Source: Phialocephala subalpina
Taxonomy: Eukaryota; Ascomycota; Leotiomycetes; Helotiales; Mollisiaceae
DNA: 64,000 nucleotides
Direction of reading: 5' to 3'
NCBI GenBank assembly: GCA_900073065.1
Contig: FJOG01000002.1
Location: 802,851-866,850, forward strand
Below, in pieces: positions 35,118 to 46,020 of the stretch; the stretch's first letter is position 1, and each line of letters opens with the position of its first letter. Position numbers and translations under genes: made by a program. The notes below the pieces were generated by a model that did not search any database, was not told the DNA's origin, and was given only the letters and a program-made list of their open reading frames with translations.

Positions 35118-35888
35118 TTACTTTATTGGCGTTACCACAGAAGGGCTCGACAGCCGCCTCTCCCTATCCTGAACACATCCATGAGCCATATCATTTATTA
35201 CAGCAAAAGTCAACTGCCAATAGCTGACTTCACCAAGTGGTTTAGCCCTGGTCCTGCACCTCTCATTCCAATCCCCAAACCACCAATGATCCCTGCACCT
35301 CACTCCTTGATCCAAACATCTCAGCATTGGGACATTCTTGCTCTTCACCTTTGACTCAGGAGACCTATTCCCCAGCCAAGGTTCAAACGCCCACTCAAAC
35401 AACGCCATATGCCCTATCCCATCGGGAAGTTGTTCCTCACATCCTTTAATCCGAAGCTCCCTCAAGTTCTCAAACTTTATGAGCTCCAAGCCTTGATTGA
35501 GACGAAAGGAAGCATCTATGACCATGTATTTCAACTTCTTGCAGTCATCCTCCACTTGTTTGATATGTCGGACAGGCTTCCGTCCGAAGGTTGACCATTG
35601 GAAAGAGGCTATGTCATGGTCGAAGCTGAAGTAGAGAGGCGGGGAGGAGTCAATGGTTGTGTTGAACGATGGTTGGTATGTCTTTAGTCCTTCTCCTCGG
35701 GCTTCTTGGGAGACATGTAAGATGTTTGGGACATTCAAGGTGACGCATTGGCGAAGTGGTCTTGACCACTCGATGTTCACGACACGAGATTCGATGGCAT
35801 AGTTCCAGATCTTCAGCCTGAGCTCGATTGGGAGCCGGGGAAAGGGTGCGAAGGCCGCTATGGCTTCCGTTTGGGAAGGAGTTTCCAT
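35118..35888 (-). CDS. 2EXR domain-containing protein, intact divergent member
   Basis: Intronless, 256 aa. It opens METPSQTEAIAAFAPFPRLP followed by IELRLKIWNYAIESRVVNIE, the canonical 2EXR start, with ILHVSQEARGEGLKTYQPSF replacing the NRESR block, and DIASFQWSTF. It then diverges from the other copies here: Trp-rich C-terminal half with RDHWWFGDWNERCR and SYWQLTF. It is not a recent duplicate of the 4-13 kb copies. No signal peptide or membrane segment. Role unknown. Confidence 0.8.
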   Translation of the reverse strand: METPSQTEAIAAFAPFPRLPIELRLKIWNYAIESRVVNIEWSRPLRQCVTLNVPNILHVSQEARGEGLKTYQPSFNTTIDSSPPLYFSFDHDIASFQWSTFGRKPVRHIKQVEDDCKKLKYMVIDASFRLNQGLELIKFENLRELRIKGCEEQLPDGIGHMALFEWAFEPWLGNRSPESKVKSKNVPMLRCLDQGVRCRDHWWFGDWNERCRTRAKPLGEVSYWQLTFAVINDMAHGCVQDRERRLSSPSVVTPIK

Positions 35889-37284
35889 GGATGATGACTG
35901 CAGGTGGATGATCGAAATGTCCGAGAAGTGAGGGAGATCTCAGCTAAGGTCAGTAAACGAGGAGGAGGAGGATAGATGACAAGGTAGGTTCTGGTCAGAT
36001 GCATATATATGCATTTGACGTGTCACCACAGCACGCGAGGAACTTACGTACGGCCGTTGAAACGCTTCAAAGCGTTCGGTCTTCATCTTCAATCCGCTGG
36101 ATCAAGTATGAGTTGGAGTACTCGTCATTATTTTGACAGCTACTAGGAGGCTCAACTCACGATGTTGTCCCGACTTGTACGGACGTATGCAGCCAAGTCG
36201 GCGCCTTTTCATTCGCCAAAGGCTGGGCATGGTGACCCCAGAAGGCTTAATTGAAACCCGAGCGGCCGTTGACAAAACCCGACAGTTTGGATCTACGCCC
36301 GCTACTTCAGCAAACGGTAGAAAGATCTCCCCCGGCTCTCCATATGTCAGAAAACAGTTTCGGTGAGCGAGGAGTTGTCCACGAGATCTGGAGCGGTGGA
36401 GAACACGTGAAATGGAGTGTGCACCACTAGGCTGTATCAGACCGAGCGTGGGGGCTCTTTCCGGATCATCCCATCTTTTCAGTGTAACAAATCCAGTCGA
36501 CACGACAGCGACCCAATCATGCCAATGGCACAAGATCCTCAGTCGACCACGTTTCTTAGCCTTGCATGACCAGATGATTTAATGCCAAGACGGCATAACT
36601 TCTCTGCTCTCTACTGATCTTCAGCTTCAGCCTGATCTTCCTCTGCAGAACCAGTCCCCAGATTTTCCGCGTATTCAGAGCTGATCTTCTTGAGACCGAA
36701 AGCATATCTGCAAATGTCTTTCTTTTCGCGATCTTTTGAGCTTGAACTGCGGATCTCGCTCGCAAATTGGGAGGTCTTCCTTCCGGATGGGCTCAATATA
36801 TGTCAAACAAGATCCTTCGAAATCTCATTGCGCGTGGGCCGACTCTCGAGCAGTATCCTGACAAATGCTGGCGCTGCAGGCAGCCAAGCCAAGCATCGCT
36901 GCTTCACACGCCGAGTTTCTTTGATTCAATTTTGCCATGTCGTTCCCAAAGCTTGACAACGTCAAGCTCATAGCCAAGCGTCTCTCTGCTACTACCAGTG
37001 CCCCTGATTCCCCGCAATGTTCTGCTGCAGGTCCGTCTGTCAACCCCTCGCTTCACCCCTGTTTACGTGGGACCGACTTTGTATTCGTGGAATCCACAAA
37101 AGCTTACCGCAGAAACATTGTTTCCATCGTGCAATCTCCGGTAGGAGATCTGGCGATTGTGGATCAAGATCCTCCATAGTGATGAAAGCCATTCATAAAA
37201 GATGGGTTTCCAGAACTTGAATGGAGTTTCTTCTTTAGCAGTGCTGATTCATTCCTTTTCGGCTTACTCTTTTCAACTCTCAAG
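35889..37284. other. Intergenic, no supported gene
   Basis: 1.4 kb. Contains an alternating AT stretch (gcatatatatgcat at 36000-36013). A 143-codon minus-strand ORF (36102-36533) has no family features and a non-ATG opening. The last 70 bp are T/C-rich, as expected for the promoter of the downstream secreted enzyme. Confidence 0.4.
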
Positions 37285-38995
37285 ATGAAGCTCAACTTTA
37301 TTTCACTTCTTGCTACGGTGCTGCTGTCGTCGACTGTGAAGGCACAGTTGTCGGGCACTGTTGGTCCTACTACGACTCGAGCTGCGAAAGCCGCTGTCAA
37401 GGTCTGCAACGTCCTCGACTACGGTGGTGTCGCGTCGAAAACTTCCGATATTGGCCCGCCTCTTGCCTCCGCATGGGCAGCTTGCAAGAGTGGAGGAGAA
37501 GGTAAGCCAACAAACATCTTTTTTGTGGCATTGGCTGACGATATCAAGTCTATATTCCTTCCGGAAGCTATGGCATGGCAACATGGGTTACACTGACTGG
37601 AGGAACTGCTGTTTCCATCCGATTCGATGGTATCATCTACCGCACAGGAACTGCCGGTGGCAACATGATCTTTATTGAGCACACAACCGATTTCGAGCTA
37701 TTCAGCAGCACTTCGGGAGGAGCTATGCAAGGCTATGGCTACGTGTTCCATGCAGAGGGAACTTATGGACCCCGACTTCTGCGCTTATACGAAGTTGTTA
37801 ACTTCTCTGTTCACGACATCGCCTTGGTCGACTCTCCTGCTTTTCACTTCACGATGGTAAGCTTATGTCCATACTAAATTGCTGTCTCTATGTATGAGAG
37901 CTCCGGAGCTTGGAGTTGTTTTGAGAGCTGAGACACTTCCTTTGCATGCGGCTCCTGAGACAGCTCCCAGCTCCGGAGTTCTCTCCCACGAAGATGACTT
38001 TTTACAGTGCTAATTCGTTGGACAGGATACCTGCAGCAATGGAGAGGTATACAATATGATCATTCGAGGTGGAAATGAAGGAGGGCTTGATGGAGTTGAT
38101 GTTTGGGGTACAAACATCTGGATTCATGATGTCGAAGTCACAAACAAGGACGAGTGTGTTACTGTCAAGGTACGAACACTCCTGTCAGGCCTGAACTCCA
38201 GCTAATCAGAGCGCAGAGTCCTGCATCCTTCATCCTCGTCGAAAGCATTTACTGCAACTGGTCTGGAGGATGTGCTATTGGTTCCCTTGGAGCCGACACT
38301 GGTACGGCCCATCTATACCTCTTTCGAATGACCAAAGACTGACAAATGATAAGATATCCACGACATTGAATACAATCACATTTACACCCAAAACAGCAAC
38401 CAAATGCTTATGATCAAATCGAATGGCGGATCCGGCTCGTTCTACAGCGCTTCCTTCAACAACTTCATCGGCCACTCCAACGCCTACACCCTTGACATCG
38501 ATGGTTACTGGTCTGGACAATCCGTCGCAACCGGAGACGGAGTTCTCTTCTACGACATCACATTCAACCACTGGCACGGAACTTGCGCTGCAGGCGCCAC
38601 CCGTGCCCCAATCCAAGCCCTCTGCCCTTCGGGTGCTCCGTGTTACGAAATCACGATCGAGAACTACTACATCTGGACCGAGTCTGGAAGTGAGGTATTA
38701 TATAAGTGTGAGAATGCTTATGGAAGTGGTGGATGTTTGAATACTGGTAGCTCCTATACGACTTATGCGGAGACAACGAAGACTGTTACTTCTGTTCCCG
38801 CTGCGTTAGTTCCTTTCCGCGTCCCCCCAAACTTGAGATCTTGGCAATGACTGACATGCGAATAGGTCGTACTCTGCTTCGACAATGGCTGCTGATTTGA
38901 CTGCTGGCTTTGGACTCACGACCAGCATCCCCATCCCTGCTATCCCAACCAGCTTTTTTCCAGGCTTGGCTCCTAGCAGCGCCTTACTTGGATAA
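37285..38995 (+). CDS. Secreted rhamnogalacturonan hydrolase, GH28 (RhgA-like)
   Basis: Cuts rhamnogalacturonan I backbones in pectin. Six exons (37285-37501, 37549-37856, 38026-38169, 38217-38301, 38354-38804, 38866-38995) give 444 aa. Signal peptide [20 protein letters not shown], then [20 protein letters not shown] and [17 protein letters not shown]. The parallel beta-helix segments include [36 protein letters not shown] and [20 protein letters not shown]. Catalytic GH28 acids are expected in GLDGVDVWG and NKDECVTVK, and [14 protein letters not shown] carries the conserved turn. It closely follows the Aspergillus RhgA pattern. The C-terminal Ser/Thr-rich tail could be O-glycosylated. Likely carbon-catabolite and pectin regulated (family knowledge). 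Confidence 0.95.
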
Positions 38996-39421
38996 ATTCA
39001 AGCAACCCACTTTCGGTGCGAGCAGGTCGAGGGGGAAGAGGCCGCTGCGTTGAATGAACGTGTGGATTCGTTGGTTCTGAGAGCCAGACTTTCTTGTATA
39101 TATTTTACTTCTTGCTGCACATACTTCATGTATATACTTTTGGATCTTACGAAAGGTTTTTCATCATAGTCCGATATTCTCAATTAAATTTGGACAATTG
39201 CATGGACGGTAGTTTAAGGCTTTTCTCTGTTCCCAATGATCATTATTCTCCGCCGAAATGTCTGCTTCGATCCTGCGGATGTGGGCATTCATGATGAGAT
39301 GGATAATAGATACCAGAGATTATACATTATGAGGACAATGTACGTTGATGTCTCCTTTTCAGCCCCAACATTCGAGCAAGATCAGTATGCCCAGCAAATT
39401 CAAAAACTCGGCAACAGTTCC

Positions 39422-40124
39422 TCATCTCCCCTTCCCGTCACTATCCACATCAACAATCCTAACAAGTTGCACCTTCGCCTGCTTCGATATTGAACTGGAA
39501 TTCTCATCTAGATATCTTACCATATTGACCCGTATCATTTTATCTTTGAAAAGCACTGGATCCACCAAAACCACCTCTTTTCCCCAGCAAATCCCTCGTC
39601 TCAATTTGTTCCTCCGGAGCTTGCATTGAACAGCAAGGTGGAAACTGAAAGCCACGCATATGAAACGGGTCTGTATCATTATCCAGAACCAAGTTCACGG
39701 TCTCCAGCTTCGGAAACATGGTTACGAATTCTCGATAATCGATCCCGAGCTCAATCTCATCCTCATAGCCTTCAACCTAATCACCACAGTAAGGATCCAT
39801 CTCCTTCCACATCTCAGCGTCGATAGCTAGATGTCTAACATTCTCGCATTCGTCCAACGATATGAAATCTCCAACGAAACAACGCAACACGTTCCATCTC
39901 CCGAATAGATCCCACGACAAGAAGAGGATATCTTGCGACAAGTTCGCCTGTAATGCCATCGGATACCTTAACGCAGGACCAATTTGTTTGTCATATTCGC
40001 CACGAAATATTGAAGTATAGTGCTGCTTATACGCATGTCGCGATTCGTGAGAAACGTACGCAATAGCCGGGATGCGAGCAATGGAGTGCGGGATGAGCAT
40101 TGGAGTTGTAGGGAGAGCTAGCGA
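39422..40124 (-). pseudogene. 2EXR-domain protein, N-terminally truncated paralogue of 40583-41437
   Basis: Faces away from an intact paralogue. The frame reads SLALPTTPMLIPHSIARIPA, then IAYVSHESRHAYKQHYTSIF, ANLSQDILFLSWDLFGRW and VRHLAIDAEMWKEMDPYCGD before a TAG. The same frame continues beyond with GYEDEIELGIDYREFVTMFP and is then shifted to VLVDPVLFKDKMIRVNMVRY. The first 2EXR helix seen in the intact copy (FHLFPSFSPEIRLLIW) is absent. A missing start, an in-frame stop and a frameshift mark a pseudogene. Confidence 0.65.
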
Positions 40125-40370
40125 GTCTTCATTGCTTGATGTGTGATGCTCTGAGGTTTAGGTGGATTGGACGAGAATGGGAATTGTAGAGTTGGTTGTT
40201 GGAAGGTAAGTCGAGTGGAGATGAGACGTGGGGAAGAACACGCGCCGCTAGGCTCAGGGTCCAAACGAGCGAAGCCCCCTTTTCGGGGGCAAGACTTAGC
40301 GATCTCACCCCGAGCCACAGGCCGTCGATCAGTGGCTTGGCCCTGACGTCAGTTGTTTACAACGCCTCTA

Positions 40371-40484
40371 CGAAGGGCCGGTTAAAAAGTATTGAGCCTC
40401 GCACGTGATTTTCCCTGCCAAAAATCAAGTATTTGGGAGAGGAAAACTCGGACCATGGCTCAATACTTTTTAACCGGCCCTTCG
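40371..40484. mobile_element. MITE with 28-bp perfect inverted repeats and TA target duplication
   Basis: 40371-40398 (begins CGAAGGGCCGGTTAAAAAGT) is the exact inverted complement of 40457-40484. The 114-bp element is flanked by TA at 40369-40370 and 40485-40486, the signature of Tc1/mariner-type insertion. The arms stay partly complementary further inward. There is no coding capacity. It sits in the region between two divergent 2EXR paralogues, about 100 bp upstream of the intact one. Confidence 0.85.
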
Positions 40485-40582
40485 TACTGTAATACCGCGT
40501 CTCCCCGCGTCTCATCAACCAACCTCTCTTCTCCACCTTCCATCTCACAATCTGGATCCTCATACCAAACCTCATCCTCCAA

Positions 40583-41437
40583 ATGGTACAAACACGCTCA
40601 CAAACCCTCGCCTTAAAGAACACCTTCCACCTCTTCCCTTCCTTCTCTCCCGAAATCCGTCTCCTCATCTGGGAACTCTCCTTACCCACAACACCACAGT
40701 TGATTCCCCATTCCATCTTACGAATTCCTCCTATCGCATACGTATCCCACGAGTCTCGCGCCATTTATAAAAGACACTATACCTCTACATTCCCCAGAAT
40801 CGAGGACCAGTCCGAACCACCATTACAATATCCCATGGCGATAGACGCAGATCTGTCGAAGGATATATTGTTTATATCATGGGATCTGTTCGAAGGCTCA
40901 AGCTGGGAGCTCAATTGGAATGAGTGGATTACGGAAGAAGCGATTGCTAAGATACAGCACATAGCAATCGACGCAGACATGTGGAGAGGCCTCGATCCCG
41001 AATATGGTGGACTGAGAAGCGATGACGAGGAGGTCGATTATCGAAAAATTCTCCTCCAACTCCCCAACCTCAAGACCTTGAGACTAGTCCTCCTACCAAT
41101 GGAGGACATACACCAGCCATGGATGAGTCGAGAAGACATAGAGGATCCGGTAGAAGCCCAGAGGACGAGGGATTTATGGAAGAAGGAACTTGTTCCAACT
41201 ACTTCCCAAGATCCTAAAGATTCGTTCATAATGCTGGACATCAACGCTTTCTTGGATGAGCACGAGCACGATCCAGAGACGGATTGGATAGCGCCAAAGT
41301 TCGAAATGGTTGTTGTTAAGGAGACTAAGGTGATGAGTAATTGGTTATGGGGAGCGGTCGACTTGTGGCAAGCTGGGGGTGTCTTGGATACTATAGAGGA
41401 GAATTATATTCTGGCGAACAAGCACTTGGATGCATGA
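40583..41437 (+). CDS. 2EXR domain-containing protein, intact
   Basis: Intronless, 284 aa. MVQTRSQTLALKNTFHLFPS leads into the 2EXR signature (FHLFPSFSPEIRLLIWELSL), then IAYVSHESRAIYKRHYTSTF, DADLSKDILFISWDLFEGSS, WITEEAIAKIQHIAIDADMW and a Leu-rich stretch (LQLPNLKTLRLVLLPMEDI). The C-terminus is acidic and Trp-containing (SNWLWGAVDLWQAGG). A MITE lies just upstream and may supply part of its promoter. Role unknown. Confidence 0.8.
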   Translation: MVQTRSQTLALKNTFHLFPSFSPEIRLLIWELSLPTTPQLIPHSILRIPPIAYVSHESRAIYKRHYTSTFPRIEDQSEPPLQYPMAIDADLSKDILFISWDLFEGSSWELNWNEWITEEAIAKIQHIAIDADMWRGLDPEYGGLRSDDEEVDYRKILLQLPNLKTLRLVLLPMEDIHQPWMSREDIEDPVEAQRTRDLWKKELVPTTSQDPKDSFIMLDINAFLDEHEHDPETDWIAPKFEMVVVKETKVMSNWLWGAVDLWQAGGVLDTIEENYILANKHLDA

Positions 41438-41795
41438 GGGCCATTGCCCAAAGGATGTATATATATATTGTACTGCATATTGTAGGATATGGAAAGATGA
41501 ACGAACATTGAAAGCAAGGCGAACATCCCTTCCTCGTCAGCCAGGCGCACGTCTAATTCGTCCGCGGTCGAAATTCGTCTTCACAATATTTCAAACAGGA
41601 ACACACAAGCAGTCAAGATTTGAGATCCACAATCCGTATGTGCATTATTCATCGCATCCAAAGATCCCCCTCATCCTCGTCCTACAGACAGACCCGTCCC
41701 TGTACGCCATGCTCTCCCTATCTAATAGTAATAATACACAACTTTGAAGTAGGCAAGGGAAGTTTTCAAAAATTATGTGCAACATCGAACGCGCC
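41438..41795. other. Convergent intergenic region
   Basis: 358 bp between the stops of the 2EXR gene and efr3; presumably both 3' UTRs. An AT repeat (tatatatat) sits at 41459-41467. Confidence 0.4.
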
Positions 41796-44700
41796 TCAGT
41801 AAGGCGGCTTAGCCACGTTTCCCCTCTGATCTGCTCCACCAGTATCAATACCCTTCAAAAGACTCTCCAAATCCATTACTGGTCCACCTTCATCACCCCA
41901 CGAAGAAGAGCCTTGGTAGGTAAGGCCAGGCCGATTCTTGTCTGATCGCTTCACACTCCGTCCTTTCCGTAATGTGTTTGGAGTTGTGTAGTCCTGTGCC
42001 GAAGTCCCATCGCCTGAAAGTGCTGATGGAAGGGGTGGGACAGGAGGAACGGCATCCAGGTCCTCTTCAGACTCGCGGGGTACATTCGAGTCATTCAGCA
42101 AAACTGGATGAGACGAAAGTGGTCGGGAGTGCTCACCAGCACTCGCAACTCGGTCTCGGGATTTTGACCGAGTTCTTTCGTTTGATCCACGCATAGAGGC
42201 CGAGCGCTCCACGACTGGTACGTTTGGTGGTGGTGGGTTGAAAGACACCTCTGAAGCGGTGAAGTCGTAGCTGACCATGCTTTCACTGCTAGCATCACTG
42301 TGTGCGCCCATTCTTGTGGCAGGTGCACTGCCTTGACGACCTGAAAGTACCCTCTTCAGAGTATCAACACGAGTTACTGAGTTCCGACTCGAGTCGCTCG
42401 GTGGACCTGGTGATTGTCCATTGGGCTTTCGGAGCTTTTGCAGACCTCCAAGACCTCCAACCAGACCATATGAAGAAGAAGGGGGTCTGCCACGAGGATC
42501 AGGGTTGCCATGCTTTGGCGATTGAGATCCGCTGTTCGTGCCTCCATTCTGGTTTCCGTTGACAGCGAGGAAATTACGGTGGCCAGTGGTGTTTGTGCCA
42601 GACCTCGAGCCGTTGAGTGAGACTGTTTTGCTGCCTTCTTGGGCGATGGCGATCACAAAATCCCTGCTCCACTCCGCCATCATTTGTTCTTTGACCTTTT
42701 CGGGCATAGCGTGTCCCTCTTCAGTGATCGTGCTCGTCGTGGTTAGAAGAGGGTGCGAAAAGCTACGGCCAGGAGAAGTAGGAGCGCTCGTTGGCGGAGA
42801 CGCTAAATTGGCAGTATATGACAGTGAGATGAGGGTGACCATCTGATACCTATCATCAAAGGGCCGCAATGCTTCTGTCTCAATCTCTTTAAGGGGTAGT
42901 GTCCGGGGTGGCAGGCTCTCTCCAGGAGTGCCAATCTGATCGAGACTGATCGGAGGGTAACGAACCCTATCGATCCAAAACATCTTGCTCTGACGGCGAT
43001 GAATCTCGTTCTGGATGGCTCTGCCAATCGGTGAGGTATCAAAGTCGAACTTCTCACTTAGAACCCAAAAGTACCCATGGCATAGACTGCCCATCCTGAT
43101 CTTGGCAATGGGAGTTTCCGCTTCCAAGATATCCTCCTGAAGACGGAAGATCATAGGGAGACCATTTCTCACGGCATTGACACCGAGATTTTCGACAAGC
43201 CTCGTAAGCAATAGGTGTAGCAGGACGATGTCTTCTTCATAATCCACATACTGAATCGCATTTTCATAAACAGCAAGATGAAGCAGCTGTAGAAACGTGG
43301 TCCTAGAATGTTTCACTGGCTTTTCCTTTCCAGAAGCGTTGGATACTGCGCGTTTCGTCAGATTAGTCCCGGAATCGTTCCGATGGCTCTTGGAAAGTGC
43401 CTTGGACTTCTCCTCGAAGACTCGAAGATCAGAACGCGTCATTTCTCGGTCCAGCCATGTAAGTAAAGCATCGACGTATGCTTTTCGAACTCTACCGTCA
43501 GTATCTCGTAACAGCCATTGTGTGCCTTCCCACACACGCACAGGAACTCGATTTCTACCCAAGCTTCCGACACCAGTCATGGTGTTTCTGTTGCTTGCGA
43601 CAATGAGGATAGATTTGATAGCCTCTAACGCCATTATCTTTGCGGTATCAAAGGAGAAAAATCCATCCGTAGCCGGATCTTCAGCGAGGTTACCTGAAGA
43701 AGCAATGGCGGCTGTGGCACCATTTGGATTCTCAATTGCAGCGACGGTGTTTGGGACGTTAGAGAGAGTGGGTGGCTTCAATCTCAACAAGATGGCCGCG
43801 ACCATGTCTGAAATTTGATCTGCATAATAGACGTGTGTTGCCAAATCGCCTATACAGTCTTGCAGCCGGACAATAAGTTCCATTCGCAGATGAGTTGGGA
43901 TCATTGCAGCTTCCCCCGAGTTCGTGTTTCCAGACAAGTCCTGACTCGAACCCAGCCCATTGCTCTGGTTGGGGTCCAGCTGAAGTAGCTTCAGAACTTG
44001 TTGTATCAAGCCAAGTAGGACATCCATCACGCTTAAACCGATCAGATTGATGTCAGACTTTAGAAGAGAATCTATCATCGTAGTCAAGACCAACTGTTGT
44101 TGCATGGTGTCTTCAGCGATTTCAGTTCGTGTCAAAGTATCCATGGTCGTTACGAGAATGACATATCGATCCTGGACGGGGGTCCAACTTGCAATCATCT
44201 CAAAGATTCTGGTCGCCCATCCTCGCCAGTGCCCGGCTCTAACCTTCTCGTCGATAACTTGTTCGTGCTGAGCGACTCGATCTGCGATGAATCTCAGTGT
44301 AGCCAACGTTGCCCCATGAATCTGAGATCGGTTGTTGACCACAAAAATCTGTTTCAGGCACTGCATTGCCAACACCCCAATGTCCTCTTCTGCCACTTTG
44401 TCTGCATCTGCCGTTGTTCCCGAAAGCGCAGCGGCATTTGCTTCTGCCGTATCAGCTGTTCGAACAGTCGCTATACTGGTTCTCCGTCTCAACAGTTTCT
44501 CCGTATCTATCTTCTCTTCTAATTGCACTCGATGCTCTAACAACTCGATAAATTCTTCGTTATCCGTCCATAGGTTTTCGAGCAAAATCGGTACTATCAC
44601 ATCCAATTGTCTCCCCGCGAGCGATGCCAAGGCTTCCGACGACGCAACACTTTTGATAGCTTCCAACCCCACACTTCTCCATCGCATAGCTACCGGAGCG

Positions 44701-45264
44701 CTAATGGGTACTTTCGATGGCTGCTGCCTTGTAGATGCGAACGAAGCATACATCCGCACGATTTCTTCATACTGGTGTAGGTATTCCTGATCCGCCGAAA
44801 GTGATGCCCCATCGTGATTTTCGCAGAAGGCCTCGAAAGACGCAACAGAGGACTCGACCATAGTAATGTCGCGTGAGCGGAGTATTATGCTCAATATTTT
44901 CAGTACATAAGGCGCGTACAGAGGCAAGTCTCTTGGCGCCTTTTCTATCAAGGCAGCCAAGATTTGAAGAGTGACCTGGACATTCCTGCAAGCTCGTCAG
45001 CCTCGAGTTTCCAAAACCAGTTTCAATAGCTTTATAAGTGTTCACATACCCAATACGTGCTCGCCAGACATCGCTGGCAGTCTTCTTCTCCAAAAATTGG
45101 CCCACTTTCTGGACCTTGCTTCGGCGTGTTGTGGCATAGTAGAGCAGGTAACTCAGCTCACTAGAATTGGGTTTGACATCAACTGCTCCTTTCGTAGTTT
45201 TAGGATAGCACTTCAGTATAAGGACTTGGTGCTTCGGTCGACATTTCTGCCGTATGGCATGCAT
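41796..45264 (-). CDS. efr3: EFR3 family plasma-membrane scaffold for PI4-kinase
   Basis: EFR3 anchors the Stt4/PI4KIIIalpha complex (with Ypp1/TTC7) at the plasma membrane to make PI4P. Two exons (45050-45264, 41796-44985) give 1134 aa. The start MHAIRQKCRPKHQVLILKCY carries the Cys residues usually palmitoylated, followed by KPNSSELSYLLYYATTRRSK and KKTASDVWRARIGNVQVTLQ. Armadillo/HEAT-like helices continue through APYVLKILSIILRSRDITMV, LLENLWTDNEEFIELLEHRV and beyond. The C-terminal third is Ser/Pro-rich and disordered, with SRNSVTRVDTLKRVLSGRQG, a probable phosphorylated linker, and ends GNVAKPPY. The 64-bp intron is GT-AG. Confidence 0.93.
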
Positions 45265-46020
45265 TTGTTATGGTCGTGTCAACACCGCGGGATTGCGGAC
45301 CTTGGAGGATGCGCAATGGATCGTTGGGAATTGGTTGGCGATGTTGATAGATGGTCGTGAAGAACATGAACACTGTCTAGGTGCAGCGATTGCTTGATGT
45401 ACGACAGTTGAGTATAGTTCATGAAGCCGGGCGTCAGCCGAGATGATGTCTTGATTGAGGGAGGTGATTTGATTGCTGATGCCTCCCAATATTCCGGCCT
45501 TGCCACGTTTTGGAGACCGGAGCTGGAAAATCTCGAGGCTCCGAAATTACAGGGTCCAGTAGCGTCCAACAGCACGATGACGACGATGCTCAGTCCTTTC
45601 TTTGATTGTCCCTCGTCCGCACAACAAACTTGTCTACTTCGTACAATTCGTACCCTAGTCTTAAAAGAAGCATGTCTCGAGGTCATTCGCATCACAGCAA
45701 GCCTTTTCCAAGATGGATGCACCCTTGCTGAAGTAGCCCATTGTCCTACCCCAAGTCACGACATTTGATTCTGCCAAACGATCCACAGAATTGGGGTCAT
45801 TCTCAGATTTGAGGCCATATTGATACGACACAAGATGAGTGGAAGCCTCGAAAGGAGAATGAGGCGAGTAAGCCTATGTTTCCATGTTAGGGCTTATGAA
45901 GCACAAAGAGAAACGAGTAGCCACCTGCAGCGGTAGTAAGTCAATCACATGCTTCCAGGCCTTCATCGCTGAAGTGTCATATAGCCGTTACGGCAAACCA
46001 TAGGATTCATCTCTCGAGTT
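45265..46020. other. Intergenic, efr3 5' region
   Basis: 756 bp between the efr3 start and the GMC gene stop. A 115-codon plus-strand ORF (45421-45768) has no family match and is not called. Confidence 0.4.

Noticed and set aside
40274..40290. GCCCCC-TTTT-GGGGGC hairpin as a bacterial-style terminator
   Set aside because: This is a fungal genome; the hairpin has no T-run and lies in an intergenic promoter region.
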